Part shown: positions 42,849 through 51,340 of the stretch, one piece after another
How the letters are laid out: every line of letters starts with the position of its first letter
Position numbering within the stretch: the first letter of the stretch is position 1
NCBI GenBank assembly: GCA_965267605.1
Contig: OZ254088.1
Coordinates: 3,348,001-3,412,000, forward strand
From: G965267605 sp965267605
Lineage (GTDB): Bacteria > Bacteroidota > Bacteroidia > Flavobacteriales_E > Vicingaceae
Length of the DNA: 64,000 nt
Direction of reading: 5' to 3'
The notes under the pieces: generated by a model
What the model was told of the DNA's origin: nothing
Databases searched by the model: none
What the model saw: only the letters and a program-made list of their open reading frames with translations
Position numbers and translations under genes: made by a program

Positions 42849-44458
42849 GTAGTTTGAACGCATTTCAATCTTTTGCATCAAAGGAGAATAAGCCAGCAGG
42901 AAAGGGTAACCGGGCGGTGATATATACCCGGATTTCCCATGCCAATCAAGAAGATAATACCTCTTTAGAGTCTCAATTAAAGTTCTGTGAAGAGTTCGCA
43001 AGGAGAAAGGGCTTTGAAGTGGTTGAACATTTTGGCGGACAGGTGGAGTCTGCCAAGACCGATGATCGTAAGGAGTTTAACCGCATGCTCACCTACCTGA
43101 GAAGAAGTAAGAGCATAGGTTACGTCATTGTCTATTCCTATGAACGATTTTCAAGATCGGGAGTAGGTGGAGCACAAATAGCAGAAGACCTGCTTAAACA
43201 ACATGGAGTTGTGACATTGGCGGTAATGCAAGAACTTGACCCTACCACGGCTTCGGGTTCCTTCCAGCAGAAGATATACTTTCTCTTCAGCCAAATGGAC
43301 AATGAGCTAAGAAGGGATAAGGCAGTGAGGGGTATGTCTGAATTGCTTCTAAAGGGCTACACGCCTTTTAACATCCCTAGAGGGTATGTCAATCTGAATA
43401 GAGGACAGAAGGCAATTGATCAGGAGGTGGTACTTAACGATGTTGGAAAGAAAATACGAAAGGCGTTTCATTGGAAGGCCCAAGGAATGTCCAATGTTGA
43501 TATTACCAAGAAGTTGAAGAAACTTGGTTTGAATCTTGACAGGAGGAGGCTGACAGAGATATTCTCTAATCCTTATTACTGTGGCGTGATAGTGAACAGT
43601 TTGATTCCTGGTCAAGTGGTAGAGGGAAAGCACGAAGCGGCAGTAAGCAAGGCTTTGTTCCTAAAAGTAAACGAGGTTGTTGCCGAGAAACGAAGCCACC
43701 CAACGGTTCATCAGAAACTGGATGACAACTTGCCTTTAAAACGGTTTATGAGTTGTGCTGAGTGCGAAACACCAATGACAGGGTATCTGGTTAGAAAAAA
43801 GGGGCTATACTATTATAAGTGTCGGACTAAGGGGTGTAAGCATAATGTAAGTGCCAAACATATCCACGAGGAGTTTGCAAGCCTTCTTTACCTATTCCAA
43901 GTTGACGAATCAGACCAACCTTTAGTCAAGGAGGCTGTAATTGCACATTACGATCTATTCTTTGAGGAACATAAGGAGAACCAACGTTTGGTTAAGAAGC
44001 AATTGGCTGAGATCGCAACCAATATAGATACCCTTGAGGAAAGGTATGTATTGGGTAAAGTAAGTGACGAGCTTTACACCAAGTTCCTTAAGAGATATAC
44101 GAATCAACGAGATGAAATACTGAAAGGTTCTGTTGTGAAGGAGGATGCGAGTTCGAACCTGGAAAACTGTTTGAAAATCGTAATGGAGATATGCTTGAAT
44201 CCTAGGCAGTGGTGGAAATCAAGCAGTTTACGCAATAAGATGTGGCTTCAAAAAACCATGTTTCCTGAAGGAATTACAGTTACTCGTGAAAACAGGAGAG
44301 TTCGAACCAATAGAGTCAATTCGTTCTTTGCTCCAATCGCCCAATTAGCAAAGCATCTAAGGGAAACAAAAAACGGACAACTAGTTGATGTCAACCAATT
44401 GTCCGCTATTGTGGGCTATACTGGATTCGAACCAGTGACTTCTACCCTGTCAAGGTAA
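42845..44458 (+). CDS. large serine recombinase (site-specific integrase)
   Basis: 537 residues. Resolvase catalytic domain (about 22-170) with nucleophile S31 in YTRISHANQEDNTSLESQ and the conserved arginine in YERFSRSG; a Recombinase domain (about 185-285, GYTPFNIPRGY); a zinc ribbon (CAECETPM...YYKCRTKGCKHN, about 300-330) and a coiled coil (about 375-415). It integrates or excises the island. The last 12 codons or so run into the 3' end of tRNA-Val on the other strand (GYTGFEPVTSTLSR is an antisense tRNA translation), so the original C terminus was probably formed by insertion at this tRNA. Confidence 0.92.
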   Translation: MSSLNAFQSFASKENKPAGKGNRAVIYTRISHANQEDNTSLESQLKFCEEFARRKGFEVVEHFGGQVESAKTDDRKEFNRMLTYLRRSKSIGYVIVYSYERFSRSGVGGAQIAEDLLKQHGVVTLAVMQELDPTTASGSFQQKIYFLFSQMDNELRRDKAVRGMSELLLKGYTPFNIPRGYVNLNRGQKAIDQEVVLNDVGKKIRKAFHWKAQGMSNVDITKKLKKLGLNLDRRRLTEIFSNPYYCGVIVNSLIPGQVVEGKHEAAVSKALFLKVNEVVAEKRSHPTVHQKLDDNLPLKRFMSCAECETPMTGYLVRKKGLYYYKCRTKGCKHNVSAKHIHEEFASLLYLFQVDESDQPLVKEAVIAHYDLFFEEHKENQRLVKKQLAEIATNIDTLEERYVLGKVSDELYTKFLKRYTNQRDEILKGSVVKEDASSNLENCLKIVMEICLNPRQWWKSSSLRNKMWLQKTMFPEGITVTRENRRVRTNRVNSFFAPIAQLAKHLRETKNGQLVDVNQLSAIVGYTGFEPVTSTLSR

Positions 44459-44486
44459 CACTCTGAACCAACTGAGTTAATAGCCC
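44412..44486 (-). tRNA. tRNA-Val (GAC)
   Basis: 75 bases including the discriminator A. Minus strand begins GGGCTATTAACTCAG; acceptor GGGCTAT/ATAGCCC, D arm ACTC/GAGT, anticodon stem TTACC/GGTAG with loop TTGACAG (anticodon GAC), T arm CTGG-TTCGAAT-CCAG. CCA is not encoded. The recombinase coding region overlaps its 3' half, so this is the likely chromosomal attachment gene of the island. Confidence 0.93.
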
Positions 44487-44492
44487 ATCTTT

Positions 44493-44556
44493 CCCCGGCT
44501 ATTGACGAAGTGCCTGTCCGTCCGAAGCGGAGCGAAGGCGGAAGTTAATAGCCCGG
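44493..44556. repeat. REP-like hairpin between two tRNA genes
   Basis: An imperfect inverted repeat CCCCGGCTATTGAC (44493) / GTTAATAGCCCGG (44544) encloses TCCGTC...GGCGGA (44517-44542). GTTAATAGCCC repeats the 5' end of the tRNA-Val gene (44476-44486), so it looks like a partial duplication of the tRNA end combined with a palindromic insert. Confidence 0.45.
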
Positions 44557-44571
44557 AGATGAAAGAAAAAG

Positions 44572-44645
44572 TGGGCCCAGCTGGGCTCGAACCAGCGACC
44601 CCCTGATTATGAGTCAGGTGCTCTAACCAGCTGAGCTATGGGCCC
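44572..44645 (-). tRNA. tRNA with CAT anticodon (elongator Met or Ile2)
   Basis: 74 bases. Minus strand begins GGGCCCATAGCTCAGCTGG; acceptor GGGCCCA/TGGGCCC with discriminator A, D arm GCTC/GAGC, anticodon stem CCTGA/TCAGG with loop CTCATAA, T arm GCTGG-TTCGAGC-CCAGC. CAT with this loop occurs in both elongator tRNA-Met and lysidine-modified tRNA-Ile2, and sequence alone does not decide. No encoded CCA. Confidence 0.93.
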
Positions 44646-44832
44646 CTCCTTCTACAGGAGGTGCAAATATAGCTATCCCCATGAAATGCCAAGAGCCAAC
44701 CTTATTATACCCAGACCTTCCAAATACTGAAAATGACGTAATCGGCTGCTATTTGATGTTATTTCATCACGGATAAGAGCGAAACTTATGGCCCACACTG
44801 AACCTGCCGTTTTTCTTAGTAATTTTTACCGT

Positions 44833-46437
44833 ATGAGAATGCGATTCCTTGTTCCTTGTGTTTTCCTGTTGATCTCGACTTTCTTACATGGTCAATACGC
44901 CACTTTTCACAGGATTTTCCATGGCGATTCAATCGGAGCATCCTCTGTACAAGATCAGATTAGCGATGTGGTAACTGTAAGCGATGGAAGTTATGCCATG
45001 ATTGGAACACGAATCCGGTATTATGGCAGTAGTAGTGTCGGATGGGGTGAGGTCACCAGGTTAGGGTTGATCGGAGATACGATCTGGAGAACGGATATTA
45101 CTGAAGCAATTCCCGGTCCTGTAAGGTTACAGGCAATGGTAGAAACCAGTGATGGTGGTTTTGCCGTGACAGGTTGGGTAGGCCAGCCTGCCAAAATGAG
45201 GATTTGGAAACTAAGCGCCTCTGGTGCACTTCAGTGGGCTAAAGGCGTGAACACAAATGGAAGTGGCGCGGGATTTAATCTGGTCGAGACGAATGACAGC
45301 GGCTTCGTGGTTGTAGGAAGTGTGGATATTCCAGGTCCATTTGGGTCATATGATAGTGACAAAGCATGCGTCATAAGAACCAACCAGAATGGAGATACGC
45401 TATGGACCCGTTTGATAAAGGATCCGGCTACAACGTATACCTCCATTAACAATGTGGCTGTCACCTCCAATGGGGATATCGTGGTAGCAGGAACTTCACT
45501 AGACACTGTGGGGTGGGATAATAGCACATCTTTTCTCTTAAAAATGAGCGATGCTGGAAACTTGCTATGGGCGAAGTCTTACCAATTTGACGGACGAGTT
45601 AACCCTAGGATATCCTGCGTTGTATTGCCCGGTGATAGCCTTGCATTTCTCACTTCGGACACTACATCCTTCTTCCAATTGGTGAAGACCAATCCCGTTG
45701 GTGATACGGTTTGGACCCGAAGCTTTCGGCAGAATTCAGCTTTGTATATAGGTGGACTGATATTCACATCAAATCATCGACTTGTTTGTGCGGTAAGTGA
45801 TGGTCCTGCCTACAGTAGTTTATTGTTCGGTTTCAATCTGAATGGCGATGTAGTGCTTGCCCGTTCCTATGGATTGCCACCAAACCCAATCTACCTCGGG
45901 GCTGCTGCAGAGTGTGCTGATGGTGGATTTCTGATTGGGGGCCATCAGGATGAATTAGGCTCATACGACAACGTGCAGTATTTGGTTAAAACCGACCCAA
46001 ATGGAATTTCGGGATGCTACGAGGGTCCAGTGAATGACACCCTGGGCTTCGGAAATGTAAACGTCCAAACATGGACACCCAACATTACTTCAGGTATGAC
46101 GCTGGTGGCACCTACATGTGCAGATACACACGTTTTTGGAAAATACACATCAACATCATGTATTACTGTTGGTTTGCCAGAAGTTGTGCATTCAGTGAAT
46201 GGCAAGGTATTTCCGAACCCCGCCATCGATCATTTCGCATACAAGACAAGGAGTTCAGATCCGAAGAATTACATGGTTGTGCTAAGAAGCATGCAGGGCC
46301 AAATCGTTAGGAGTTCTAGGACGCGAGGTACGTCCGAAGTACGGGTAATGAGGCAAGGCCTTGAAAGTGGAATGTACGTGTGCACAGTAACTGCAGATGG
46401 CGTGCCCCCATGTACCTTCAAGGTGATCTTCAGATAA
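44833..46437 (+). CDS. secreted protein with T9SS type-A sorting domain
   Basis: 534 residues from ATG 44833 (MRMRFLVPCVFLLISTFLHGQ signal peptide); the frame open from 44788 adds a poor N terminus. The body is a run of propeller-like repeats of about 45-50 residues (ETSDGGFAVTGWVG, ETNDSGFVVVGSV, VTSNGDIVVAGTS, KMSDAGNLLWAKSY). It ends in a type-A sorting domain GKVFPNPAIDHFAYKT, LRSMQGQIVRSS, LESGMYVCTV. Similar in plan to the protein at 32644. Ligand unknown. Confidence 0.84.
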   Translation: MRMRFLVPCVFLLISTFLHGQYATFHRIFHGDSIGASSVQDQISDVVTVSDGSYAMIGTRIRYYGSSSVGWGEVTRLGLIGDTIWRTDITEAIPGPVRLQAMVETSDGGFAVTGWVGQPAKMRIWKLSASGALQWAKGVNTNGSGAGFNLVETNDSGFVVVGSVDIPGPFGSYDSDKACVIRTNQNGDTLWTRLIKDPATTYTSINNVAVTSNGDIVVAGTSLDTVGWDNSTSFLLKMSDAGNLLWAKSYQFDGRVNPRISCVVLPGDSLAFLTSDTTSFFQLVKTNPVGDTVWTRSFRQNSALYIGGLIFTSNHRLVCAVSDGPAYSSLLFGFNLNGDVVLARSYGLPPNPIYLGAAAECADGGFLIGGHQDELGSYDNVQYLVKTDPNGISGCYEGPVNDTLGFGNVNVQTWTPNITSGMTLVAPTCADTHVFGKYTSTSCITVGLPEVVHSVNGKVFPNPAIDHFAYKTRSSDPKNYMVVLRSMQGQIVRSSRTRGTSEVRVMRQGLESGMYVCTVTADGVPPCTFKVIFR

Positions 46438-46508
46438 TCTGGTCAACGATCATAAAACATCTTGTGATGCTCTCCGTTCCTTTTTAAGGAATCTGCATTA
46501 TATGGAGT

Positions 46509-47453
46509 ATGAGAATCATTTGTTATATACCACTTCTGTCCATCTTTACTTGTCTAACGGCCTGTGCACAAGAGGGAGAAGTGGCGCTCAAAAAGAATAA
46601 CGAAGACGGTGGTAAAGCTGAAGCGCAGATCTATTCGTATCCTGAAGGTACAATCCCTCAGTTTTTTGGCCAGATTGTAGACAACCATCAAAAAGACTTT
46701 TGGGTACGGGATAGTGCATCTTACCTCGAATTTTGTGCCCAACACAAGATCAAGGCTATAGAACCTGACAATAAGAAGGCGTTCTTTACAATCCAGGTCT
46801 TACACACACTTTTTACCAGTAAATCGGCTATGAATGGATCACGTGGAGATGTGTTGAACATTCCATACCTGTGGCATTGGGTTACACCCAACCCCAGACA
46901 TCAGGTGTACGAGAGCAAATCTGGCAGGCGACTGAAAGAGATCAAGCCAACAAAGCCTTTTGGGAACTACGCGTCATTTGCTGATATAGATCGCACCCCA
47001 TACCTATTCCTGTCTGATATGGTAAGTGGACACAATCAGTATTACACCATGAATGGCGATTCCTTTGCAACTTTTGGTTGGTGTAGCGAAAGGGAAATGG
47101 CATTCGTATGTCTAATGAAATTATTGGGGGTGGAAGGCAAGGTCATTGCCAAAGGAAATCACAGTTGGTCGGAACTGGTAGTTACGCTCAAGGACAATGG
47201 GAATAAAGACAAGCGATTTATCGTAATGGTAGACAACACCTTTGACGATATAAGATGGGAAAACCCCACCTCAGCAAGAATGAATACGTGGAAAGCCTAT
47301 ACCGGAAGAGGAAAGCTCTCAACCTGGTACAATCAGAAGGCCAATTCGAGTACAGAGGGGGCAAAGGTAAAAGGGCATATCTGTGATCAGTATACTGTGC
47401 AACAGATAGAAAAGGCGCTGGTTGGCTTTCTTCGTAGGAGCGAGTTCAAATGA
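46509..47453 (+). CDS. lipoprotein with a transglutaminase-like domain
   Basis: 314 residues. Lipobox LTAC (Cys19) after a signal peptide. The C-terminal half has the order of a papain-like transglutaminase core: FGWCSEREMAFVCLMK (Cys), GNHSWSELVV (His) and VDNTFDDIRW (Asp), spaced about 35 and 20 residues apart. The N-terminal 150 residues (IPYLWHWVTPNPRH, PYLFLSDMV) are unfamiliar. It would sit in the periplasm or on the outer membrane and may be a protein cross-linking enzyme or protease. The family link is from motifs only. Confidence 0.65.
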   Translation: MRIICYIPLLSIFTCLTACAQEGEVALKKNNEDGGKAEAQIYSYPEGTIPQFFGQIVDNHQKDFWVRDSASYLEFCAQHKIKAIEPDNKKAFFTIQVLHTLFTSKSAMNGSRGDVLNIPYLWHWVTPNPRHQVYESKSGRRLKEIKPTKPFGNYASFADIDRTPYLFLSDMVSGHNQYYTMNGDSFATFGWCSEREMAFVCLMKLLGVEGKVIAKGNHSWSELVVTLKDNGNKDKRFIVMVDNTFDDIRWENPTSARMNTWKAYTGRGKLSTWYNQKANSSTEGAKVKGHICDQYTVQQIEKALVGFLRRSEFK

Positions 47454-47495
47454 ACCAATTGCTGTTAATCTTGTTAACCTTCTGTATATTCCCCT

Positions 47496-48368
47496 ATGGG
47501 TTCCTATTCTATCCGACAGCTCGCTGCCTTAACTGGCATCAAGGCGCACACGCTTCGTGTGTGGGAACAGCGCTATCGTGTTATTGAACCCCACAGAACC
47601 GCTACCAACATCAGGTACTATGACGATGAGCATCTCAAGAGACTGCTAAGTATCTCAACCCTGGTTAACCACGGAGTAAGAATTTCAGAGGCATGCCAGC
47701 TGTCCGAAAAAGAGATCAGAAATCGGATTGAGGGGATGCAGTGCACAGAGCACCATGCGTACGATGATTTCATCAATGGATTCATGATTTCCATGATCGA
47801 TATGGATGAAAGGAAGTTCAACAAGGTCTACCAAGGATGTCTATGCGAACATAAGTTTGAGGATGTAGTCCTCAATATTTTTTATCCGTTCCTAACCAAA
47901 GTGGGGATCATGTGGGGGATGAATGAAATATCACCCGCACAGGAGCATTTTGCCACCAACCTGATTCGAAGAAAAATGATCTCTGCTACGAACGAGATCA
48001 AATTAAAAAACAGTGGCGATACTTATCTATTGTTTCTTCCAACTGGAGAAATGCATGAGATTGGCCTTCTCTTCGTGGAGTATATTCTGAAGAATAAAGG
48101 TCACCGTGTTATCTACCTCGGGCAGATGGTACCCTGGCAGGATGTTCAGGCAGTAACTGAGCAGATCAAACCCGATTACCTGTATACATTCTTCATTACT
48201 AACAGTGGAGTGATCAATATTGATGATTACCTTAAACAGCTGGCGAAACTTCCTTTTCAGAAAGGAATTCTGGTCAGTGGCAGACCGGAATTGCTTCAGC
48301 ACCTACAGCTGCCCAAAAAGGTCAACTGGCTGAAATCCGCACGGGAAGCGGCTTCTTTCATAGGCTAA
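47496..48368 (+). CDS. MerR-B12-binding photoreceptor-type regulator (CarH/LitR-like)
   Basis: 290 residues. Winged-helix MerR domain (about 4-72: SIRQLAALTGIKAHTLRVWEQRY) followed by a cobalamin-binding module. The four-helix cap carries the CarH signature W-x9-EH (W140, E150-H151) and the Rossmann part the ExHxxG motif (E185, H187, G190). In CarH, adenosylcobalamin binding in the dark makes a DNA-bound tetramer that light breaks up. Here it precedes an ECF sigma factor, as in the LitR-LitS pairs that light-induce carotenoid or photolyase genes. A palindrome in the sigma promoter spacer is the probable operator. Confidence 0.9.
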   Translation: MGSYSIRQLAALTGIKAHTLRVWEQRYRVIEPHRTATNIRYYDDEHLKRLLSISTLVNHGVRISEACQLSEKEIRNRIEGMQCTEHHAYDDFINGFMISMIDMDERKFNKVYQGCLCEHKFEDVVLNIFYPFLTKVGIMWGMNEISPAQEHFATNLIRRKMISATNEIKLKNSGDTYLLFLPTGEMHEIGLLFVEYILKNKGHRVIYLGQMVPWQDVQAVTEQIKPDYLYTFFITNSGVINIDDYLKQLAKLPFQKGILVSGRPELLQHLQLPKKVNWLKSAREAASFIG

Positions 48369-48409
48369 ATTTTGTTTAACAATAATTAACAAAAGTTAAA
48401 CACAAACAA

Positions 48410-48440
48410 TTTGTATGTATATACATATTGTTTAACTTAG
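48410..48440 (+). promoter_or_regulatory. promoter of the ECF sigma gene with palindromic operator in its spacer
   Basis: TTTG (48410-48413), exactly 19 bases, then TAACTTAG (48433-48440), matching the Bacteroidota -33/-7 layout. The spacer contains the perfect 14-base palindrome TATGTATATACATA (48414-48427). MerR-family proteins act on such spacers, so the CarH-like product of the gene just upstream is the likely binder. ATG of the sigma gene is at 48467. AT-rich GTTTAAC/GTTAAAC inverted sequences lie just upstream (48374-48401). Confidence 0.65.
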
Positions 48441-48466
48441 CTCTGTAAACATTAAACAAAAAGAGC

Positions 48467-48961
48467 ATGTCTACAGCAGAATTTAATTATCAGTTAACCA
48501 ACGTTTATGAACCGCTCAGAAGGTTCGCTATGGTAATGACTTCTGAGCCGGACGATGCGAATGACCTGGTTCAGGATACGATCCTAAGGGCCTTGAGATA
48601 TAAGAGCAAGTTTACCCAGAAGACCAACTTTAAGTCCTGGATCTTTACGATCATGAGGAACATCTTCATCAATAAGTATAGGCGTCAGAAGAAGTGGCAG
48701 CAAATACACGAAGAAGATGGCAAGTATCTGGCAGAGGCGTTTGGTAACAAGAACAATCAATACGCAGACAATCTTGTGCAAATGCACGAGATTGAGGAAC
48801 AGATCGATTCATTGAATGATGATTTGAAAGTGACTTTCACGATGTACAACGAAGGATATAAGTACGAGGAGATCGCAGATCAACTTGGTATCCCGATCGG
48901 TACGGTGAAATCCAGAATATTCATGGCCAGAAAGAAACTGATGGCCAAGATTGCGAGATAG
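48467..48961 (+). CDS. ECF-type RNA polymerase sigma factor
   Basis: 164 residues, sigma-70 region 2 (about 12-78: MVMTSEPDDANDLVQDTILRAL, FKSWIFTIMRNIFINKYRR) and region 4 (about 105-160: YEEIADQLGIPIGTVKSRIFMARKKL). No region 3 or 1.1 and no anti-sigma gene adjacent; control appears to be transcriptional through the upstream CarH-like repressor. Its regulon is likely light- or photo-oxidative-stress related, but no carotenoid gene follows here. Confidence 0.92.
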   Translation: MSTAEFNYQLTNVYEPLRRFAMVMTSEPDDANDLVQDTILRALRYKSKFTQKTNFKSWIFTIMRNIFINKYRRQKKWQQIHEEDGKYLAEAFGNKNNQYADNLVQMHEIEEQIDSLNDDLKVTFTMYNEGYKYEEIADQLGIPIGTVKSRIFMARKKLMAKIAR

Positions 48962-48963
48962 TT

Positions 48964-49527
48964 TTAGCGATTGAGATAGCCAGAAACGACTTCGACCGCT
49001 TCTGAACACGCGACTTCAAGTTGGTCGTTGATCAGAACGTAATCGAAGTCGTTTTCTTTTGACAGTTCCATTGTTGCCCTTTCCAGACGTTTCGCAACAT
49101 CCTCATCAGATTCTGTTCCCCTTCCTACAAGTCTGCGTTTCAGTTCTTCTATAGAGGGAGGACGAACAAAAATGGAAAGTGCCTGATCTCCAAAGTGATT
49201 CTTCAAACTAATACCCCCCTTTACGTCAACATCGAAGATTACATGTTTTCCTTCATTCCAGACACGTTGAACTTCTGACTTTAATGTACCGTAGTAGTTG
49301 CCCCCGTATAGTTCCTCCCACTCCACAAAAGCTTCTTCCTGAATTTTGCCTTGAAATTCCTCTGAACTAAGAAAGTAGTAGTCCTTGCCATTTATTTCAT
49401 TCGGCCTTGGATTTCGGGTACATGCTGAAATAGAAAATGCCAAATCAAGATTCTGTCCCAGCAAATGTTGAACGATCGTTGTTTTTCCTCCACCAGATGG
49501 CGCAGAGAATATGACGGCTTTCCCCAT
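48964..49527 (-). CDS. gmk: guanylate kinase
   Basis: 187 residues, standard size. Phosphorylates GMP to GDP in purine nucleotide synthesis. P-loop APSGGGKTT at the N terminus, GMP-binding residues in TRNPRPNEINGKDYYF, and the ATP lid RPPSIEELKRRLVGRGTE. The start overlaps the stop of the yicC gene by one base (TAATG), so they are one operon. It converges with the sigma gene with only 2 bases between stops. Confidence 0.96.
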   Translation of the reverse strand: MGKAVIFSAPSGGGKTTIVQHLLGQNLDLAFSISACTRNPRPNEINGKDYYFLSSEEFQGKIQEEAFVEWEELYGGNYYGTLKSEVQRVWNEGKHVIFDVDVKGGISLKNHFGDQALSIFVRPPSIEELKRRLVGRGTESDEDVAKRLERATMELSKENDFDYVLINDQLEVACSEAVEVVSGYLNR

Positions 49528-50399
49528 TAAAGTACGTTAAGCACCTGTTCTTTGATCTTCTCCAATTCGTCTTTCATTTCAACCACCAGCTGCTGCATCC
49601 CAGCATGGTTTGATTTAGATCCGAGCGTATTGATCTCCCGACCGATCTCCTGCGAAATGAACCCGAGCTTCTTCCCCTGACTGGTCGCCTCGCTCATAAT
49701 GGTAGCGAAGTGCTCGCAATGCGTCTTTAGCCTTTGCTTTTCCTCCGAGATATCCAGTTTTTCCAAGTAATAAATCAACTCCTGCTCAAATCGATCTGCA
49801 TCAACTTCAGCATTACCTCCCAGGTTTTGCAGGTTTTGATCAATTCTAGACTTAATTCTTTCAATTCGTTCTTCTTCAAATTCTGGTACGCGAGCTAGTA
49901 ATGATTCTATGTTCTGGATTCTCGTTTGAAGGTCATCATTGATCTTTTCACCCTCGTGCTTTCGAAAACCATTGATGGCTTCTAACGCTTCTTGAACGGA
50001 TTGTGAAATAGCCTTCCACTCTGCTTCGTCTAGTTGCTCTTTCTCGCTCTTCAATACATCTGGAAAACGGGAAATGATCGTAAAGTAGTCAGGCTCTTCA
50101 CCTCCAATTTCCGAATGAAGTGCTTTCAACTTCTCATGATAAGCTTTAAACAATGCCTCATTCAGAACGTAACTACTGTCTGCACCACTTGATTCAACAT
50201 AAATAGCGATGTCAATCTTTCCACGTTTCAACGACTTAGAAACGATGTTCCTAATGTCAAGGTCTTTTTCTCTGTATGAAGGAGGCAGCTTTGAAGAAAT
50301 GTCTACCTGTTTGCTATTTAGCGATCTGATTTCAGTAGAAATCTTCTTGTCCTGATAATGAACAACACTTTTCCCGAAACCGGTCATTGACTGTACCAT
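49527..50399 (-). CDS. yicC: YicC family endoribonuclease
   Basis: 290 residues. N-terminal signature MVQSMTGFGK and the Domain of Unknown Function 1732 end: GKKLGFISQEIGREINTLGSKSNHAGMQQLVVEMKDELEKIKEQVLNVL region. YicC proteins are RNases involved in mRNA/sRNA turnover in E. coli. Coupled to gmk, an arrangement widely conserved in bacteria. Confidence 0.93.
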   Translation of the reverse strand: MVQSMTGFGKSVVHYQDKKISTEIRSLNSKQVDISSKLPPSYREKDLDIRNIVSKSLKRGKIDIAIYVESSGADSSYVLNEALFKAYHEKLKALHSEIGGEEPDYFTIISRFPDVLKSEKEQLDEAEWKAISQSVQEALEAINGFRKHEGEKINDDLQTRIQNIESLLARVPEFEEERIERIKSRIDQNLQNLGGNAEVDADRFEQELIYYLEKLDISEEKQRLKTHCEHFATIMSEATSQGKKLGFISQEIGREINTLGSKSNHAGMQQLVVEMKDELEKIKEQVLNVL

Positions 50400-50422
50400 A
50401 GCACAATTATAGGCATTTGCGA

Positions 50423-51340
50423 TCAGGATTGCTTGATCGCTCCTGCATTGCGCCTTTTACTGCTAACCAAATAAACCCCCAGCATGATGAGCATGGCAGC
50501 GCCTACCTTAATGGCAGTTAGCTTATCGGTCTGCATGAGCACAGCAAATACACTAGCGAGCACAGGCTGCAGATAGATGTAAGTACTCACCACGGTTGGA
50601 TTTACATGTTTTAGGGCGTAGATGTTGAACAGATAGGCGAAGCAGGTAACACCCACCACAACGAAAGCAAATTCCCACCAGATGACGGCATCGAAAGTGT
50701 TCCATTCCACTGCTCCAATTTGTGGCAAACCGAATGGCAGAACGAAAAGCGTTCCAAAAGTGAATACCCATTTGACCACCTGCACGGGGTGGTATTTTTG
50801 CATCAGTGGTTTAACAATAACCAGGTATATACCATAGGATGTAGCATTGATAAGTACGAGCACATCACCATAAACTGTGTCTGATCCGAATTGAAGGGAA
50901 GCGATACTCTCTCCTTTGAAGAGGAGCATGGTAATAGCCCCAGCTAATCCAACTGCAATACCAATGGATTTACGAAGTGTTATTCGCTCTCTTAGTACAA
51001 AGAATGAAATGATCAATACGAGGATCGGATTTACAGTCATGATCACCGATGCATTAATGGGCACTGTATTGTCTAGCCCTTCGAAAAAGCAGAGCTGGTT
51101 GCAGGCCACGCCAAACATTCCGCACAAGACCAATCTACCAATATCTTTTGCTTCTAAACGGTTAGACGGAAACAGAGCTGAACACCCCCAGAAGAAAATC
51201 ACCGCGCCCAACACTCTGCAGAGTATAAATGCGAACGGAGGGATGTACCCGTCCATTACCTCCTTGGCTACGGAATAATTAATACCGTAGATCAGGTTTG
51301 CACCGAAAAGTGCAAGGTGAGCAAGAAGGTTTTTACTCAA
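50423..51340 (-). CDS. EamA/DMT family membrane transporter
   Basis: 305 residues with about ten hydrophobic segments forming two EamA repeats (first HLALFGANLIYGINYSVAKEVM, second VYGDVLVLINATSYGIYLVIVKPLM). A small-molecule exporter of the drug/metabolite type; substrate unknown. Start is TTG at 51340, overlapping the stop of the ArsC-like gene as TTGA. Confidence 0.9.
   Translation of the reverse strand: MSKNLLAHLALFGANLIYGINYSVAKEVMDGYIPPFAFILCRVLGAVIFFWGCSALFPSNRLEAKDIGRLVLCGMFGVACNQLCFFEGLDNTVPINASVIMTVNPILVLIISFFVLRERITLRKSIGIAVGLAGAITMLLFKGESIASLQFGSDTVYGDVLVLINATSYGIYLVIVKPLMQKYHPVQVVKWVFTFGTLFVLPFGLPQIGAVEWNTFDAVIWWEFAFVVVGVTCFAYLFNIYALKHVNPTVVSTYIYLQPVLASVFAVLMQTDKLTAIKVGAAMLIMLGVYLVSSKRRNAGAIKQS

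Noticed and set aside
44419..44458. C-terminal 12-14 residues of the recombinase treated as a functional domain
   Set aside because: They are the antisense translation of tRNA-Val, so the sequence is fixed by the tRNA, not by recombinase function.
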